The notes beneath the pieces were generated by a model. That model was not told the origin of the DNA. It did not search any database and saw only the letters and a program-made list of their open reading frames with translations. Made by a program: the position numbers and the translations under genes. Of a stretch of 64,000 nt of DNA, positions 35,257-46,147 are shown piece by piece. Every line of letters begins with the position of its first letter. Positions within the stretch are counted from its first letter, which is position 1. The DNA is from Rhizobium sp. SG_E_25_P2. GTDB taxonomy: Bacteria; Pseudomonadota; Alphaproteobacteria; Rhizobiales; Rhizobiaceae. The stretch is taken from the NCBI RefSeq assembly GCF_029892285.1, contig NZ_JARXVM010000021.1, forward strand, positions 44,165 through 108,164. Direction: 5' to 3'.

Positions 35257-36993
35257 TCAGAACAACGCGTCGTCGAACAGATCCTCGTCGCTGACCGGCG
35301 CCTTGGCGGCCGGCTGGTCGGCAACGTCATTCACAGCCATGAATTCCCGGTGCAGGTCGCGTTCGGAAGCCATCGTGTAGATCTTGTAGATGCGCGCGCT
35401 CAGGGCGTCGGTTGACGATCCGAGAATGGCGGCGTCCCCCGCAGCCTGCGCGCCGAGATCATAAGCCACCGCGACGCAATCGCGCAGCACGTCGCCGAGT
35501 TCGCTTTCGAAATCCAGCGTGGAGAGCGCGGCGCTGACCTTGGTGAAAACCTCCTCGCCCTCCCGCTCGAATTGGGCGATACTTTCTTCCATGCGCTTGG
35601 ACATGGCGCGGATGTCCTCCAGCGCCTCGCGCAACGGCGCGCTGAGATCGGAGCCCGTGGCTTCGGCGCATTGCGAAAAGGCGTCGGCGGCGCTTTCGAA
35701 ATGCTGCAGCTCGTCGACCACGTTGTTGGCCGGTTCTTCGAGCTTCTCGGCGAACACACGCAGTTCGGCGCTGACGACATTGACCGAACGTCCCTCGTCG
35801 CCCAGCTTCGAGCAGCGAAGATTGGAGTTCAGCGCCATATAGTGAATATCGGTCTTGATCCCACGGATGATGGAGATGCCGTCGACGAGGCTATGCGCCG
35901 TCTCGCCGGTGGATTGCGCCACCCTGTTGGCATTGGCGCTGGTTTCGGCGACATTGGCGACGAGGCCGCTGGCTGCGGCCACGCCGCGCTCAAGCGTCGC
36001 GAGGAAATTGTTGCCGCCCCGATCGCCGCTCTGATGCATCGTCTCGCGCAGCGACATGATCGAATGAGCGTCGTCGACGAAGCTCTGCATCAGCTGCATG
36101 ATCTTGCGGCAGTCGCGCTCGAAGTCGTCGACCATGCTTTCGACCTGCGCGGCGGCCAGCCGATCGATCACACCGTCAAGCGCCTCGTTCATCTCCTCCG
36201 TCAGCGCCGCGCCGTCGGCGGACGCCCTGAACTCATCAAGGAATTCGAAGCTCGACCGCACATGCTCAAGCCGCTGGCGGGTGATGTCGCCGATCTGCAG
36301 GGCAGATAGCACCTGGGCGATCTTGGATTGAATGGCGCGCGCCAGCGACTTTACATCATTGGCGATGGCGGAAAGTTTCCGGTGGTGGTCGGCGATGACG
36401 CTGGCGTCCCGCTCAAGATCGCGGACGACGCCGGGGACGACATCGCCATATTCGCGGGAAATGCGGGCCGAGAATTTGGTTGCGGTGGCAAGTTGAGCCG
36501 CCATGGCCGACAACTGATCGCCGAACCTGTCGACTTCCTGAGCGCCGGACTGGATGCGCTCACGGATTTCGTCGGCAAAGCCGGCGAATTCGGCGATCCC
36601 GGCTCCGGTGATTTTAACTGTGATCGCGAAAGTGCGCAGATAGCGCATGGTTTCGCGCATGTCTTCGACATTCGACTGCATCGTCTGGCAGGCCGCCTTC
36701 AGCGTCTCGAAGCCGCCGAGCCGCGCCTTCTCGAACTTCGGCAGTTCGGCCAGTTCCTTCGCCGTGGACAGGATGCGCTGCATCGTGGCGTTCGAACCTT
36801 CCGCGTCGAGCACGCCGGTCAAACCGTCAAGGGATCCGATAAGCCGCTTCAAAATATCGGAGATCGCAATCAGGACCGCCCCGCCTTCGAGGAATTTTTT
36901 CTCGAGTTTTCCATGTGCAACGGCGAGCTTCGCGTCAAGGTCGCCACGACCGACGCGATATGAGACGACGTTACTCTGTTTTACTTGCAACAA
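35257..36993 (-). CDS. Soluble receptor-like coiled-coil protein with degenerate MCP hairpin
   Basis: A 578-residue, almost fully helical cytoplasmic protein with no transmembrane segment. Residues 384-420 resemble an MCP hairpin tip (ALNSNLRCSKLGDEGRSVNV and SAELRVFAEKL), but the receptor core AAVEAARAG is replaced by SNLRCSKLG, so normal CheA/CheW contact is doubtful. Residues 231-245 read ALQIGDITRQRLEHV; Asp236 and Gln240 form a DxxxQ pattern like the catalytic helix of CheZ. The C-terminus is acidic (SDEDLFDDALF). The start is TTG 36993, with GGGGA 7 nt upstream. It diverges from the che operon across a 365-bp region. Function is uncertain: receptor-like scaffold or phosphatase. Confidence 0.7.
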   Translation of the reverse strand: MLQVKQSNVVSYRVGRGDLDAKLAVAHGKLEKKFLEGGAVLIAISDILKRLIGSLDGLTGVLDAEGSNATMQRILSTAKELAELPKFEKARLGGFETLKAACQTMQSNVEDMRETMRYLRTFAITVKITGAGIAEFAGFADEIRERIQSGAQEVDRFGDQLSAMAAQLATATKFSARISREYGDVVPGVVRDLERDASVIADHHRKLSAIANDVKSLARAIQSKIAQVLSALQIGDITRQRLEHVRSSFEFLDEFRASADGAALTEEMNEALDGVIDRLAAAQVESMVDDFERDCRKIMQLMQSFVDDAHSIMSLRETMHQSGDRGGNNFLATLERGVAAASGLVANVAETSANANRVAQSTGETAHSLVDGISIIRGIKTDIHYMALNSNLRCSKLGDEGRSVNVVSAELRVFAEKLEEPANNVVDELQHFESAADAFSQCAEATGSDLSAPLREALEDIRAMSKRMEESIAQFEREGEEVFTKVSAALSTLDFESELGDVLRDCVAVAYDLGAQAAGDAAILGSSTDALSARIYKIYTMASERDLHREFMAVNDVADQPAAKAPVSDEDLFDDALF

Positions 36994-37358
36994 CGTTTTG
37001 TCCCCAAACGTATTTCATATGTGAGCGAAGCTTAAGGCAAATCGGCAAACGATGCGTAAACTCGTGCAGGAGTTGTCCCACAATTCCACGCACTGGTTAC
37101 CGAATTGTCTCCATCGACTGCCTTCAATGCAATTTTAGGACTCGTTAAATTTAACCAATCGCAAGTAATTTCAACGACCTGCAAATTTAAACAAATCGTT
37201 ATCGTCTATTAAAAATCCGTTTAGCATTCTCCCTTAAAACTAGCATATCATTAGATGCTATGAACTTTTGCTTCTATAAATTTACCGCTCGTTAGCCATT
37301 CCCTGTGATGCTCCCCCAATAGATGTATTCGCAAAAGCACCAGTAAAAAGGTGGGGAC
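36994..37358. promoter_or_regulatory. AT-rich divergent control region of the che operon
   Basis: This 365-bp gap holds no gene and is much more AT-rich than its surroundings, particularly 37130-37290. It contains the inverted repeat TAGCAT (37241-37246) / ATGCTA (37255-37260), a possible operator. The start of the STAS gene at 37359 is preceded by AAGGTGGGGAC, a strong ribosome site. Promoters for both the soluble receptor-like gene and the long che operon should lie here. Confidence 0.55.
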
Positions 37359-37661
37359 ATGACCTATTTAGCGCCTTCAAAAGCCAATATTCGAAATATC
37401 CGCGATATTCACGCGGCGCTTTTGGACTATGCCAGCTCGTCCACGCGGATCGAACTGGATCTCAGGAATTGCGAGGACGTCGATTTGTCCTTCCTGCAAC
37501 TGATTGAATCGGTTCGGAAAAGCGCCTCTGCGGGTGGCAAGCCCGTCACTCTTACACGCCCCGTCAACGACGCTGTGAAGACGGCGCTCAAGCGGGCGGG
37601 TTTTCTGGATGTCCTCACGTCCGAGGACGCAAAATTTTGGCTGCACGAGGGAATGCAATAA
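37359..37661 (+). CDS. STAS-domain protein, first gene of the che operon
   Basis: A 100-residue single STAS domain resembling anti-sigma-factor antagonists (SpoIIAA type). The helix after the phosphoacceptor region reads CEDVDLSFLQLIESVRKSA. A Ser sits at the usual phosphorylation position in DLSF. Similar small STAS proteins open some che-like operons in alphaproteobacteria; the partner could be CheA or a separate kinase. The stop overlaps the cheY start by 1 nt (TAATG). Confidence 0.85.
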   Translation: MTYLAPSKANIRNIRDIHAALLDYASSSTRIELDLRNCEDVDLSFLQLIESVRKSASAGGKPVTLTRPVNDAVKTALKRAGFLDVLTSEDAKFWLHEGMQ

Positions 37662-38029
37662 TGGCTGCGAATATTCTGACCGTCGACGACTCCGCCAGCA
37701 TTCGGCTGACCACGAATGTGGCGCTTTCCAATGCCGGATACACCGTCACAGAAGCGATCAACGGCGCCGAGGGAATCTCCAAGGCGACCTCGGGTCACTA
37801 CGATCTGATTGTCACCGATCTCAACATGCCCGTCATGGACGGGTTGACGATGATTCGTGAGCTTCGGAAGATTCCGAGCCAGATGGGCGTGCCGATCATC
37901 TTCCTCACCACGGAATCGGATGGATCGATCAAGGAGCAGGCAAAGGCCGCTGGCGCGACCGGCTGGCTCACCAAACCATTCGACCCTGACAATCTCGTCA
38001 AAATCGTGCGCAAGGTGCTCGGCAAATGA
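37661..38029 (+). CDS. cheY: Chemotaxis response regulator CheY
   Basis: A 122-residue single receiver domain. Acidic pocket residues lie in LTVDDSAS, the phosphoacceptor is Asp53 in LIVTDLNMPVMDG, and the switch residues appear in FLTTESD and the Lys of LTKPFDPDN. ATG 37661 is used because it overlaps the STAS stop and matches CheY length. It should be phosphorylated by the CheA encoded immediately downstream (4-nt overlap) and act on the flagellar switch or as a phosphate sink. No flagellar genes are in the window. Confidence 0.93.
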   Translation: MAANILTVDDSASIRLTTNVALSNAGYTVTEAINGAEGISKATSGHYDLIVTDLNMPVMDGLTMIRELRKIPSQMGVPIIFLTTESDGSIKEQAKAAGATGWLTKPFDPDNLVKIVRKVLGK

Positions 38030-40008
38030 GCCATCCAGATCCCATAGCCGTCTTCCGAACGGAAGCGGCGGAACTGTTAGAATTGATCGAAGCGGGTCTG
38101 CTCGATCTGCTCGACGATATGAGCAACAAGGACCAGGTCGACGCGGTATTCCGCAGTCTGCACACGCTCAAGGGCTCCGGCGCCATGTTTGGCTTCGAAG
38201 CCCTTGCTGCATTCACCCATCATTGCGAAACAGCCTTTGACAGGGTGCGCAAGGGTGAAGTGCCGGCGACCGAGGATCTGATTTCGGCCGTTCTCGACAC
38301 CAAGGATCACATGCGCGTTCTCGTTGAAGAGCCGGGCGCGGATCATTCGGTCGTCAGCGAACACCTGCTCGGCCGCCTGCATCGCGCCGTCGAGGCCGCA
38401 GCGGGCGGCGAAGCGCCCGCTCCGGTCGTCGAAACGCCAAAAGGCAATTGGCGCATCCGCTTCTCCCTGCCGTCCAACGCAATGACCAATGGCACCAATC
38501 CTCTGCCGCTGATCGACGAATTGCGCGAACTCGGCACATGCGAGGTGCGCATCGACACCACCGCGACGCCTCCCCTTGATGGACTGGAGCCGACCGAACT
38601 TTACCTGGCTTGGTCCGTGACGCTCGATGGCGCGGCGACGAAGGCGTCGATCGAAGACGTGTTCATTTTCGTCATGGACGAGATGAAGCTGGAGATTTCC
38701 CGGGACGAACCGCCCGCGCAGGCCGCCGCCCCCGAGACGAAGGCTGTCGCTGCTCGCGCCGCCCCGGCGCCCAGGCCCATCCAACCGGTGGAGGCGCGTC
38801 CCGCCGCCATTGAGGTGAAGCAGGCGAACAAGTCGGCGGAAAACGTTCGCGTTCCCGCCGAACGGCTCGACGAATTGATGGACCGCGTCGGCGAACTCGT
38901 TATCGCCCAGTCGCGCCTGTCGCAGATCGCCTCCAGCGGCGCCGACCTGCAACTGCGCGCCGTCTCCGAAGACATCGAACGCCTGTCCGGCGAATTGCGC
39001 GACACGATGATGGTGCTGCGCATGGTGCCGGTGACGCAGTTGTTCGGCCGTTTCCGGCGCCTGATCCACGATCTCGCCCATGAGACGGGCAAGCAGATCG
39101 AACTCGTCACCGAAGGCGAAACCACCGAGGTCGACAAGAGCGTCATCGAGCGTCTCGCCGATCCCATGGTGCATCTGGTGCGCAATTCCTGCGATCATGG
39201 CCTTGAAACAGCCGATGAACGCGTCGCCACCGGCAAGCCGGCTGCGGGCAAGGTGCGGCTCATGGCCCGCCAGACCGGCGGCGAGGTGAAAATCATCATC
39301 AGCGACGACGGCCGCGGCATGGATCGCGACCGCATCCGCGCCAAAGCCGAGCAGAACGGACTCATCCAGCCCAATCAGCAACTTCCCGACCAGGAACTGT
39401 TGCAGATGATTTTCCAGCCGGGCTTCTCCACAGCCCAGACCGTGACCAATCTCTCGGGCCGCGGCGTGGGCATGGATGTGGTCAAGCGCACCATCGACGC
39501 GCTGCGCGGTTCGATCAACATCGTCAGCACGCCCGGCAAGGGCTCCGACATCACCCTGAACATTCCGCTGACGCTCGCCATCATCGACGGCCTGCTCGTC
39601 CGCGTCGGATCGGGTCGTTATGTCATCCCGCTGTCGGCGGTGGAAGAATGCCTCGAACTGTCGCTCGAGGACGATATGCGCTCGCGCGGCCGCAGCTTCA
39701 TTTCGCTGCGCGACAGTCTGGTGCCGTTCATCCGGCTCCGCGATCTGTTCAAGACCGGCACGAAACCCGATCCGTTCCAGAAGGTGGTGGTGATTTCCAC
39801 CGGCGCCGAGCGCGTCGGCCTGGTCGTCGACCAGATCATCGGCGACCACCAGACGGTGATCAAGTCGATGTCGAAGCTGCATCACGACGTGGCGACCTTC
39901 TCGGGCGCGACAATCCTCGGCGACGGCTCGGTCGCGCTGATCCTGGACGTCGCCCATCTCGTCGCCGCCGGCCAGTTAGAGGAGGCGCAGTTGCGCGCAG
40001 CAGGTTGA
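38026..40008 (+). CDS. cheA: Chemotaxis histidine kinase CheA
   Basis: A 660-residue chemotaxis kinase. P1 (1-105) has the phosphorylated His46 in RSLHTLKGSGAMFGF. The P2-like segment (about 145-225) is unusual and could bind CheY. A Pro/Ala linker leads to P3 (RVPAERLDELMDRVGELVI). P4 has the N-box LVRNSCDHGLE, the G1 box SDDGRGMD and the G2 box GRGVGMDVVKRTID. P5 is CheW-like to the C-terminus. The gene overlaps cheY by ATGA and cheW by TGATG, indicating tight coupling. It should form the core complex with the receptors encoded downstream. Confidence 0.96.
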   Translation: MSHPDPIAVFRTEAAELLELIEAGLLDLLDDMSNKDQVDAVFRSLHTLKGSGAMFGFEALAAFTHHCETAFDRVRKGEVPATEDLISAVLDTKDHMRVLVEEPGADHSVVSEHLLGRLHRAVEAAAGGEAPAPVVETPKGNWRIRFSLPSNAMTNGTNPLPLIDELRELGTCEVRIDTTATPPLDGLEPTELYLAWSVTLDGAATKASIEDVFIFVMDEMKLEISRDEPPAQAAAPETKAVAARAAPAPRPIQPVEARPAAIEVKQANKSAENVRVPAERLDELMDRVGELVIAQSRLSQIASSGADLQLRAVSEDIERLSGELRDTMMVLRMVPVTQLFGRFRRLIHDLAHETGKQIELVTEGETTEVDKSVIERLADPMVHLVRNSCDHGLETADERVATGKPAAGKVRLMARQTGGEVKIIISDDGRGMDRDRIRAKAEQNGLIQPNQQLPDQELLQMIFQPGFSTAQTVTNLSGRGVGMDVVKRTIDALRGSINIVSTPGKGSDITLNIPLTLAIIDGLLVRVGSGRYVIPLSAVEECLELSLEDDMRSRGRSFISLRDSLVPFIRLRDLFKTGTKPDPFQKVVVISTGAERVGLVVDQIIGDHQTVIKSMSKLHHDVATFSGATILGDGSVALILDVAHLVAAGQLEEAQLRAAG

Positions 40009-40487
40009 TGGAAGCACAACGCAAGATCGAAAGCACCTTCTGGGACCGCGCAAGCGAACTCGAAGTCCTGACCTACGACATCGCCGGTGAAACTTTGGCC
40101 ATAGAAGCCATCCGGGTCCGGGAAATTCTGGATCTGGTGCCGGAAACGCCGGTGCCCGGCGCAAGGCCACACGTGGCCAGCGTCATCAATTTCCGCGGCC
40201 GGGTGATCCCGCTGGCGGATATTACCCTCGCCTTCGGCATGGAGTCGAGCAAGACGACCAACGACACGCGGATCATCGTGATGGAGCTGGACCTCGATCT
40301 CGACAGCGCGCCGGTCCTGATCGGCATCCGCACCGACAAGGTCTACGAGGTCACCACTTTGACCAAGACCGCCAGCGAGCCGCCGCCTTCGGTGGGCATG
40401 CGCTGGCGTCCGGATTTCATTGACTGCCTGGTGAAGCGGGGCAACGACTTCATCATCGTGCCGAATATGAGAGCGATCTTCAAGTAA
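40008..40487 (+). CDS. cheW: Chemotaxis adaptor CheW (first copy)
   Basis: A 159-residue CheW adaptor. The SH3-like fold motifs are visible: LTYDIAGETLAIEAIRVREI, VINFRGRVIPLADI and the central DTRIIVMELD. ATG 40008 overlaps the cheA stop (TGATG). It links CheA to receptors. It differs clearly from the second CheW at 50224, so the two copies are not recent duplicates and may serve different receptor sets. Confidence 0.94.
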   Translation: MEAQRKIESTFWDRASELEVLTYDIAGETLAIEAIRVREILDLVPETPVPGARPHVASVINFRGRVIPLADITLAFGMESSKTTNDTRIIVMELDLDLDSAPVLIGIRTDKVYEVTTLTKTASEPPPSVGMRWRPDFIDCLVKRGNDFIIVPNMRAIFK

Positions 40488-40535
40488 CACTGCAGGGAGC
40501 GGGGGCTCCGGAATTTACCTAAAAGGGGTTGGGTT

Positions 40536-42215
40536 ATGTCTTTGACAATTAAAACGAAACTGGGGGTAGCCTTCGGCTTCCTCATCATTCTCATGATAGC
40601 GACGGCCGGCTATGCGATCTTTACGCTGGCATCGTTCAACACCACGATCAGCGACGTGCTGAATGGACCCGCTGAGCGGCTGAAGACCGCGCAGGCCATC
40701 GACATCGAACTGTTGCAGATGATCCGCCAGCAGAAGAACCTGCTTCTGGCGACCGACGCCGAAGAACGCGCAAGCACCATCGAGAAGGGCAACGCGGCGC
40801 GCAAGCATTTTGAAGAACTGTTGATCGTCGCCGAAGGCCTGGCCACCGAGAAGGGACGTCCGCTCTGGGCCTCCATCCGTGAAAACAGCGATAAATTCAT
40901 CAAGGGCGACGACTATTCGCGTCAACGTCTCGCCGCAGGCGACCTCGCCGGCGCAACCCAGGCCACGGTCGACCTGCGCGCCGTGATCGGCGACATCGAC
41001 AAGGTCATCTATGATCTGATTGAAATCGAAAGCGGCCGCATGCAGGACGCCGAGACCGATGCCGAGGCGCAATATGTCTCCTCGCGCAGCGTCATGATCG
41101 GCATCAGCGCCGTGGCGCTTCTCATTTCGCTCGCAGCCGCCTTCTGGATCTCCAAGACCATTTCCTCCGGCCTCAACCGCGCCAACACCGCCGTGCGCAG
41201 CGTCGCCGAAGGTGATCTGACAAGGCTCGCCGAGATCGGCGGCAAGGACGAGATCGGCGAATTGCTGGGCCATGTCAACACAATGGTCGAACGCCTGCGC
41301 GGCGTGGTCGGCGACGCTCTGTCGGCCTCGAGCAATGTCTCCTCGGGCAGCCAGGAGCTTTCGGCGTCTTCTGAACAGGTTTCCCAGGGCGCAACAGAAC
41401 AGGCCGCCGCCGCCGAGGAAGCTTCGGCGTCGATGGAGCAGATGGCCGCCAACATCAAGCAGAACGCCGACAACGCCGCCCAGACCGAAAAGATCGCCCG
41501 CCAATCGGCCAAGGACGCCGAACTCTCGGGCGACGCGGTCAACCGCGCCGTCGTCGCCATGCGCACGATCGCCGAAAAGATCGGCATCGTGCAGGAAATC
41601 GCCCGCCAGACAGATCTTCTGGCGCTGAACGCAGCGGTGGAAGCCGCCCGCGCCGGCGAACATGGCAAGGGCTTCGCCGTCGTCGCTTCGGAAGTGCGCA
41701 AGCTCGCCGAGCGCAGCCAGTCGGCCGCCGCCGAAATCAGCTCCATGTCCTCCAACACGGTGGTCGCAGCGCAGGAAGCCGGCGAAATGCTGTCGCGCCT
41801 GGTTCCCGACATCCGCAAAACCGCTGAACTGGTTTCGGAAATCTCCGCCGCCTGCCGCGAGCAGGACATCGGCGCCTCCCAGATCAACGAAGCGATCCAG
41901 CAGCTCGACAAGGTGACGCAGCAGAACGCGTCCGCCTCGGAAGAAATGGCCTCGACCTCGGAAGAGCTCGCCGCCCAGTCGGAAGAACTACAAACCTCGA
42001 TCTCCTATTTCCGCGTCGAGAGCTCGCGGGAAAACAACAAGGCGTCCGCCGTCCGCAAGTCCCCTGCGGCGATCGCCCGACCAGTCGCTAAACCGGCAGC
42101 GAAACGGAATTCGCTGGGCGTGGCGGAACAGCAGGCTCGTCTGCGCGGCTTCGCGCTCGACATGAACCATGGTGGTCCCGACAGCGCCGACGAAGAATTC
42201 CGCGCCGCAGGCTGA
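40536..42215 (+). CDS. Chemoreceptor 1 of 5, single HAMP
   Basis: A 559-residue transmembrane MCP. TM1 11-32, a periplasmic four-helix-bundle sensor (33-186), TM2 187-207, one HAMP (207-258) and the signalling domain with tip 353-392 ([36 protein letters not shown]). The C-terminal tail (531-559) is [18 protein letters not shown] then ADEEFRAAG, shared in form with the four receptors that follow. Between the bundle and the tail is a variable Lys/Ala/Pro linker. It is the shortest receptor in the array, with no extra HAMP-like unit. The sensor sequence differs strongly from the others, so its ligand is likely different. Confidence 0.95.
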   Translation: MSLTIKTKLGVAFGFLIILMIATAGYAIFTLASFNTTISDVLNGPAERLKTAQAIDIELLQMIRQQKNLLLATDAEERASTIEKGNAARKHFEELLIVAEGLATEKGRPLWASIRENSDKFIKGDDYSRQRLAAGDLAGATQATVDLRAVIGDIDKVIYDLIEIESGRMQDAETDAEAQYVSSRSVMIGISAVALLISLAAAFWISKTISSGLNRANTAVRSVAEGDLTRLAEIGGKDEIGELLGHVNTMVERLRGVVGDALSASSNVSSGSQELSASSEQVSQGATEQAAAAEEASASMEQMAANIKQNADNAAQTEKIARQSAKDAELSGDAVNRAVVAMRTIAEKIGIVQEIARQTDLLALNAAVEAARAGEHGKGFAVVASEVRKLAERSQSAAAEISSMSSNTVVAAQEAGEMLSRLVPDIRKTAELVSEISAACREQDIGASQINEAIQQLDKVTQQNASASEEMASTSEELAAQSEELQTSISYFRVESSRENNKASAVRKSPAAIARPVAKPAAKRNSLGVAEQQARLRGFALDMNHGGPDSADEEFRAAG

Positions 42216-42300
42216 GGCTGCGCAAGTCCGGGGCCGCCCCAGGCGGCCCCGGGCACTGGATTTTGGGACGACAACCAACGCATTCAAGGATGCAAGACCA

Positions 42301-44109
42301 ATGCGCTTTACGATCAAAGCAAAACTAGCAACCGCCTTCTCGCTGGTGATCCTCCTGACGGGCGTCATGGCCTTCATGGCGATCGTCAATCTGTCGTCGC
42401 TCAACACAGCCATCACGGACATCATCCAGGGCCCTGCCGCCAATCTTCGCAATTCCAGCGATCTCTCGGACGCGGTTCTCTACAGCATCCGCGCCGAGAA
42501 GAATGCGATCATCAACACTGACCCCGCCAAGATCCAGGGCTATGTCGCGGATGTGAAAGAGCGCCGCGCCACGATGGAACGCTTGCTGAAAGAGCTCGAC
42601 AAGGAGCAGAATCCGAACATTCGCGAGAAAATCGCGGAATTCCGCGCCCTTGCCGCTGCATGGTACCCAATCCAGGATCAGGTCATCGCGCTTGCCGTCG
42701 AAAACACCACCGAGAGCAACGCGCGCGCCGGCGATATCTCCATGGGCGAAGGCGCCGCCAACAACGCTAAGCTTCTGACGACGCTATCGGGCCTGAACGA
42801 GGAAATCGCCACCGATCTCAAGCAGACAGACGAAGCCACAAACGCCCAATACGACAATTCCCGCAACCTGCTGATCGGCATTGTCAGCTTCGTGCTGCTG
42901 TTTTCCCTCGCGGTCGCGGTCTGGATCGGCATGGGCATCAACACCGGCCTCAAGAAAATCAAATCCGTCGCTGACGCCGTCGCCATCGGCGATCTCGACC
43001 AGGACATCGACATCAAGACCAATGACGAAATCAAGGATGTCGTCGACACGATCAATGTGATGGTCGGCAATCTCCGCAACACCGCCCAGATCGCCAACCA
43101 GATCGCCAATGGCGACCTGACGGTGACGCCGAAGCCGCTGTCCGACAAGGATACGCTGGGCCTGTCGCTGGAGAGCATGGTTGAACGCCTGCGCGGCGTC
43201 GTCGCCGATGCGATCGCCGCTTCCGTCAACGTGTCATCGGGCAGCCAGGAGCTGTCTGCATCGTCCGAACAGGTGTCGCAGGGCGCGACCGAACAGGCCT
43301 CCGCCGCCGAAGAAGCCTCGGCTTCGATGGAGGAAATGGCCGCCAACATCAAGCAGAACGCCGACAACGCCTCCCAGACCGAGAAGATTGCTCGTCAATC
43401 CGCCAAGGACGCGGAGATCTCCGGTGACGCCGTCAATCGCGCCGTGGCCGCCATGCAGACCATCGCCCAGAAGATCGGCATCGTGCAGGAAATCGCCCGC
43501 CAGACCGATCTGCTGGCGCTGAACGCAGCGGTGGAAGCCGCCCGCGCCGGCGAGCACGGCAAGGGTTTCGCGGTCGTCGCTTCGGAAGTGCGCAAGCTCG
43601 CCGAGCGCAGCCAGTCCGCCGCAGCCGAAATTTCCGAAATGTCGTCAGACACGGTCAAGGCCGCCCAGCAGGCTGGCGAGATGCTCGCCCGCCTGGTGCC
43701 GGACATCCGCAAGACAGCGGAACTGGTGTCGGAAATCTCCGCCGCCTGCCGCGAGCAGGATATCGGGGCCTCCCAGATCAATGAGGCGATCCAGCAGCTC
43801 GACAAGGTCACCCAGCAGAACTCGTCGGCATCGGAAGAGATGGCGGCGACGTCGGAGGAACTGGCCGCCCAGTCCGAAGAGCTGCAGACCTCCATCGCCT
43901 TCTTCAAGGTCGAACAGAACCACCGAGGCGCGCCTGCGCCGATCAAGCGCGCTGCGGCTCACGCCCCGGCTCACAAAGCCCAGACACGGCGCCCCTCGGC
44001 GCCCGCGCATGGCGTGAAGGCGCAGCAGGAACGGGTCAAGGGCTTCGCACTCAACCTGGACCAGGGCGGGCCTGACGAAAACGACGACGACTTCCGGGCA
44101 AGCGCCTGA
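42301..44109 (+). CDS. Chemoreceptor 2 of 5, HAMP plus one extra unit
   Basis: A 602-residue MCP. ATG 42301 ([13 protein letters not shown]) has AAGGA upstream. TM1 is at about 8-30, the sensor to about 188, TM2 about 189-211. A canonical HAMP (212-260) is followed by one additional 39-residue HAMP-like unit (from residue 265, [20 protein letters not shown]). The signalling tip is the same as in the neighbours. The tail reads [18 protein letters not shown] then DDDFRASA. The sensor contains the motif [16 protein letters not shown], which all later receptors share. Confidence 0.95.
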   Translation: MRFTIKAKLATAFSLVILLTGVMAFMAIVNLSSLNTAITDIIQGPAANLRNSSDLSDAVLYSIRAEKNAIINTDPAKIQGYVADVKERRATMERLLKELDKEQNPNIREKIAEFRALAAAWYPIQDQVIALAVENTTESNARAGDISMGEGAANNAKLLTTLSGLNEEIATDLKQTDEATNAQYDNSRNLLIGIVSFVLLFSLAVAVWIGMGINTGLKKIKSVADAVAIGDLDQDIDIKTNDEIKDVVDTINVMVGNLRNTAQIANQIANGDLTVTPKPLSDKDTLGLSLESMVERLRGVVADAIAASVNVSSGSQELSASSEQVSQGATEQASAAEEASASMEEMAANIKQNADNASQTEKIARQSAKDAEISGDAVNRAVAAMQTIAQKIGIVQEIARQTDLLALNAAVEAARAGEHGKGFAVVASEVRKLAERSQSAAAEISEMSSDTVKAAQQAGEMLARLVPDIRKTAELVSEISAACREQDIGASQINEAIQQLDKVTQQNSSASEEMAATSEELAAQSEELQTSIAFFKVEQNHRGAPAPIKRAAAHAPAHKAQTRRPSAPAHGVKAQQERVKGFALNLDQGGPDENDDDFRASA

Positions 44110-44174
44110 TTTCAATCGGGCGACGCGACAGAGTTTTGCGTCGCCCGTTCAATGAACAACGGGGAATATTTTTC

Positions 44175-46085
44175 ATGCGGTTTACAATCAAATCTAAACT
44201 GGCTGTCGCGTTTAGCGCCATCGTTGTGATGGTTGCGGCGATGGCGATTTTGAGCATCAACAATCTTTCTTCTTTGAACACAGCGATCACAGATATGGTC
44301 AAGGGTCCCGTGAGTGGGCTTTCGGAATCCAAATCGCTCGCTGACGCCATTGCCGACGGAATCCGCGCCGAGAAGAACGCGATCATGAACCTCGATCCAA
44401 AGGCGATCGAAGGATATCGCTCGCAATTGGTCGAGAGCAGAAAGCAGGCCGAAACGGCGCTTTCAGGTTTGGAAGCTCAAGCCAGCGAAGCCCTGAAAGC
44501 TCCGATCTCCGCCATCAAGAAGAATTATGCGATCATGACTCAGACACAAGATCGCATTGTGGAACTCGCCACGCTCAACACGACCGAAAGCAATGCCGAA
44601 GCGGCGAGGCTTTCGATGGCCGAAGGCGCTCAAGCCACCGATGTGGTCCTCACGGGAATCGACAAAGTCACGCAGGTGATAGAAGAGGACCTGAAGGCCA
44701 CCGACGAGGCGACCAATCAACAATATGCGCAATCTTTCAACGCTCTTGCCGGGATGGCCGGCATGTTGGTGGTCCTGTCCATCGCCATCGCGCTGTGGAT
44801 CGCCATGGGCATCGCCCGAGGGCTGAAGACCGCGTCTGCGGCTGTCAATGCCGTCGCGCTCGGCGACCTCAATCCTGAGATCAACATCAAGACCAACGAC
44901 GAGATCAAAGATCTTGTCGACGTCCTCAATATGATGACCGCCAATCTGCGTGGCACGGCGGCGATGGCGGACGAAATTTCGAAGGGCAATCTCGCCGTTG
45001 ACGTCAAAATCCTGTCGGACAAAGACACGCTCGGCCATTCCATGCGCAACATGGTCGACAACCTCAATGCCTCTGCAAAGGTGGCTGAGGAAATCGCCAA
45101 CGGCAATCTGACGATCAACATCACGCCGCAATCGGACAAGGATCGCCTGGGCATATCGCTCCACAACATGGTCGGACGCCTGCGCGGCGTCGTCGCCGAT
45201 GCGATCGCCGCCTCCGTCAACGTGTCGTCGGGCAGCCAGGAACTGTCGGCCTCCTCCGAGCAAGTCTCGCAGGGCGCGACCGAACAGGCCGCCGCCGCCG
45301 AGGAAGCCTCGGCTTCGATGGAGGAAATGGCCGCCAACATCAAGCAGAACGCCGACAACGCCGCCCAGACCGAAAAGATCGCCCGCCAGTCGGCCCAGGA
45401 CGCGGAAAGCTCGGGTGACGCGGTCAACCGCGCCGTCGCCGCCATGCAGACCATCGCCCAGAAGATCGGCATCGTCCAGGAAATCGCCCGACAGACCGAT
45501 CTGCTGGCGCTGAACGCCGCCGTCGAAGCCGCCCGCGCCGGCGAGCATGGCAAGGGGTTCGCCGTCGTCGCTTCGGAAGTGCGCAAGCTCGCCGAACGCA
45601 GCCAGTCCGCTGCCGCCGAAATTTCGGAAATGTCGTCAGATACGGTCAAGGCCGCCCAGCAGGCTGGCGAGATGCTGTCGCGCCTGGTGCCGGATATCCG
45701 CAAGACGGCGGAACTGGTCTCCGAAATCTCCGCCGCCTGCCGCGAGCAGGATATCGGCGCAAGCCAGATCAACGAGGCGATCCAGCAACTCGACAAGGTC
45801 ACCCAGCAGAACTCGTCGGCGTCGGAGGAAATGGCCGCAACGTCAGAGGAACTGGCCGCCCAGTCCGAGGAACTCCAGACCTCCATCGCCTTCTTCAAGG
45901 TGGAGCAGAACCACCGAGGCGCGCCCGCGAAGAGCGGCGCGGTTCAGGCTCCAAATGCCCAACAGCGCCGCGCATCAGCGTCTCAGGGCGTCAAGGCGCA
46001 GCAACAACGCATAAAAGGCTTCACGCTCAATCTAAACCAGGGCGGACCTGACGAAACCGACGAGGACTTCAGGGCCAGCGCTTAA
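44175..46085 (+). CDS. Chemoreceptor 3 of 5, HAMP plus two extra units
   Basis: A 636-residue MCP. ATG 44175 ([14 protein letters not shown]) with GGGGAA upstream is chosen over the in-frame ATG at 44136. TM1 about 8-30, TM2 about 191-212. HAMP (213-260) is followed by two 39-residue HAMP-like units starting at residues 265 and 304 ([38 protein letters not shown]). The signalling domain and tail ([20 protein letters not shown], then SA) match the other receptors. HAMP and unit sequences are almost identical to those of receptor 4, pointing to a recent duplication. Confidence 0.95.
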   Translation: MRFTIKSKLAVAFSAIVVMVAAMAILSINNLSSLNTAITDMVKGPVSGLSESKSLADAIADGIRAEKNAIMNLDPKAIEGYRSQLVESRKQAETALSGLEAQASEALKAPISAIKKNYAIMTQTQDRIVELATLNTTESNAEAARLSMAEGAQATDVVLTGIDKVTQVIEEDLKATDEATNQQYAQSFNALAGMAGMLVVLSIAIALWIAMGIARGLKTASAAVNAVALGDLNPEINIKTNDEIKDLVDVLNMMTANLRGTAAMADEISKGNLAVDVKILSDKDTLGHSMRNMVDNLNASAKVAEEIANGNLTINITPQSDKDRLGISLHNMVGRLRGVVADAIAASVNVSSGSQELSASSEQVSQGATEQAAAAEEASASMEEMAANIKQNADNAAQTEKIARQSAQDAESSGDAVNRAVAAMQTIAQKIGIVQEIARQTDLLALNAAVEAARAGEHGKGFAVVASEVRKLAERSQSAAAEISEMSSDTVKAAQQAGEMLSRLVPDIRKTAELVSEISAACREQDIGASQINEAIQQLDKVTQQNSSASEEMAATSEELAAQSEELQTSIAFFKVEQNHRGAPAKSGAVQAPNAQQRRASASQGVKAQQQRIKGFTLNLNQGGPDETDEDFRASA

Positions 46086-46147
46086 CTTCAACATGGCGGC
46101 GACGCGCCAGGGACGCGCGTCGCCGCCCTACTATCGGGGACAAATTC

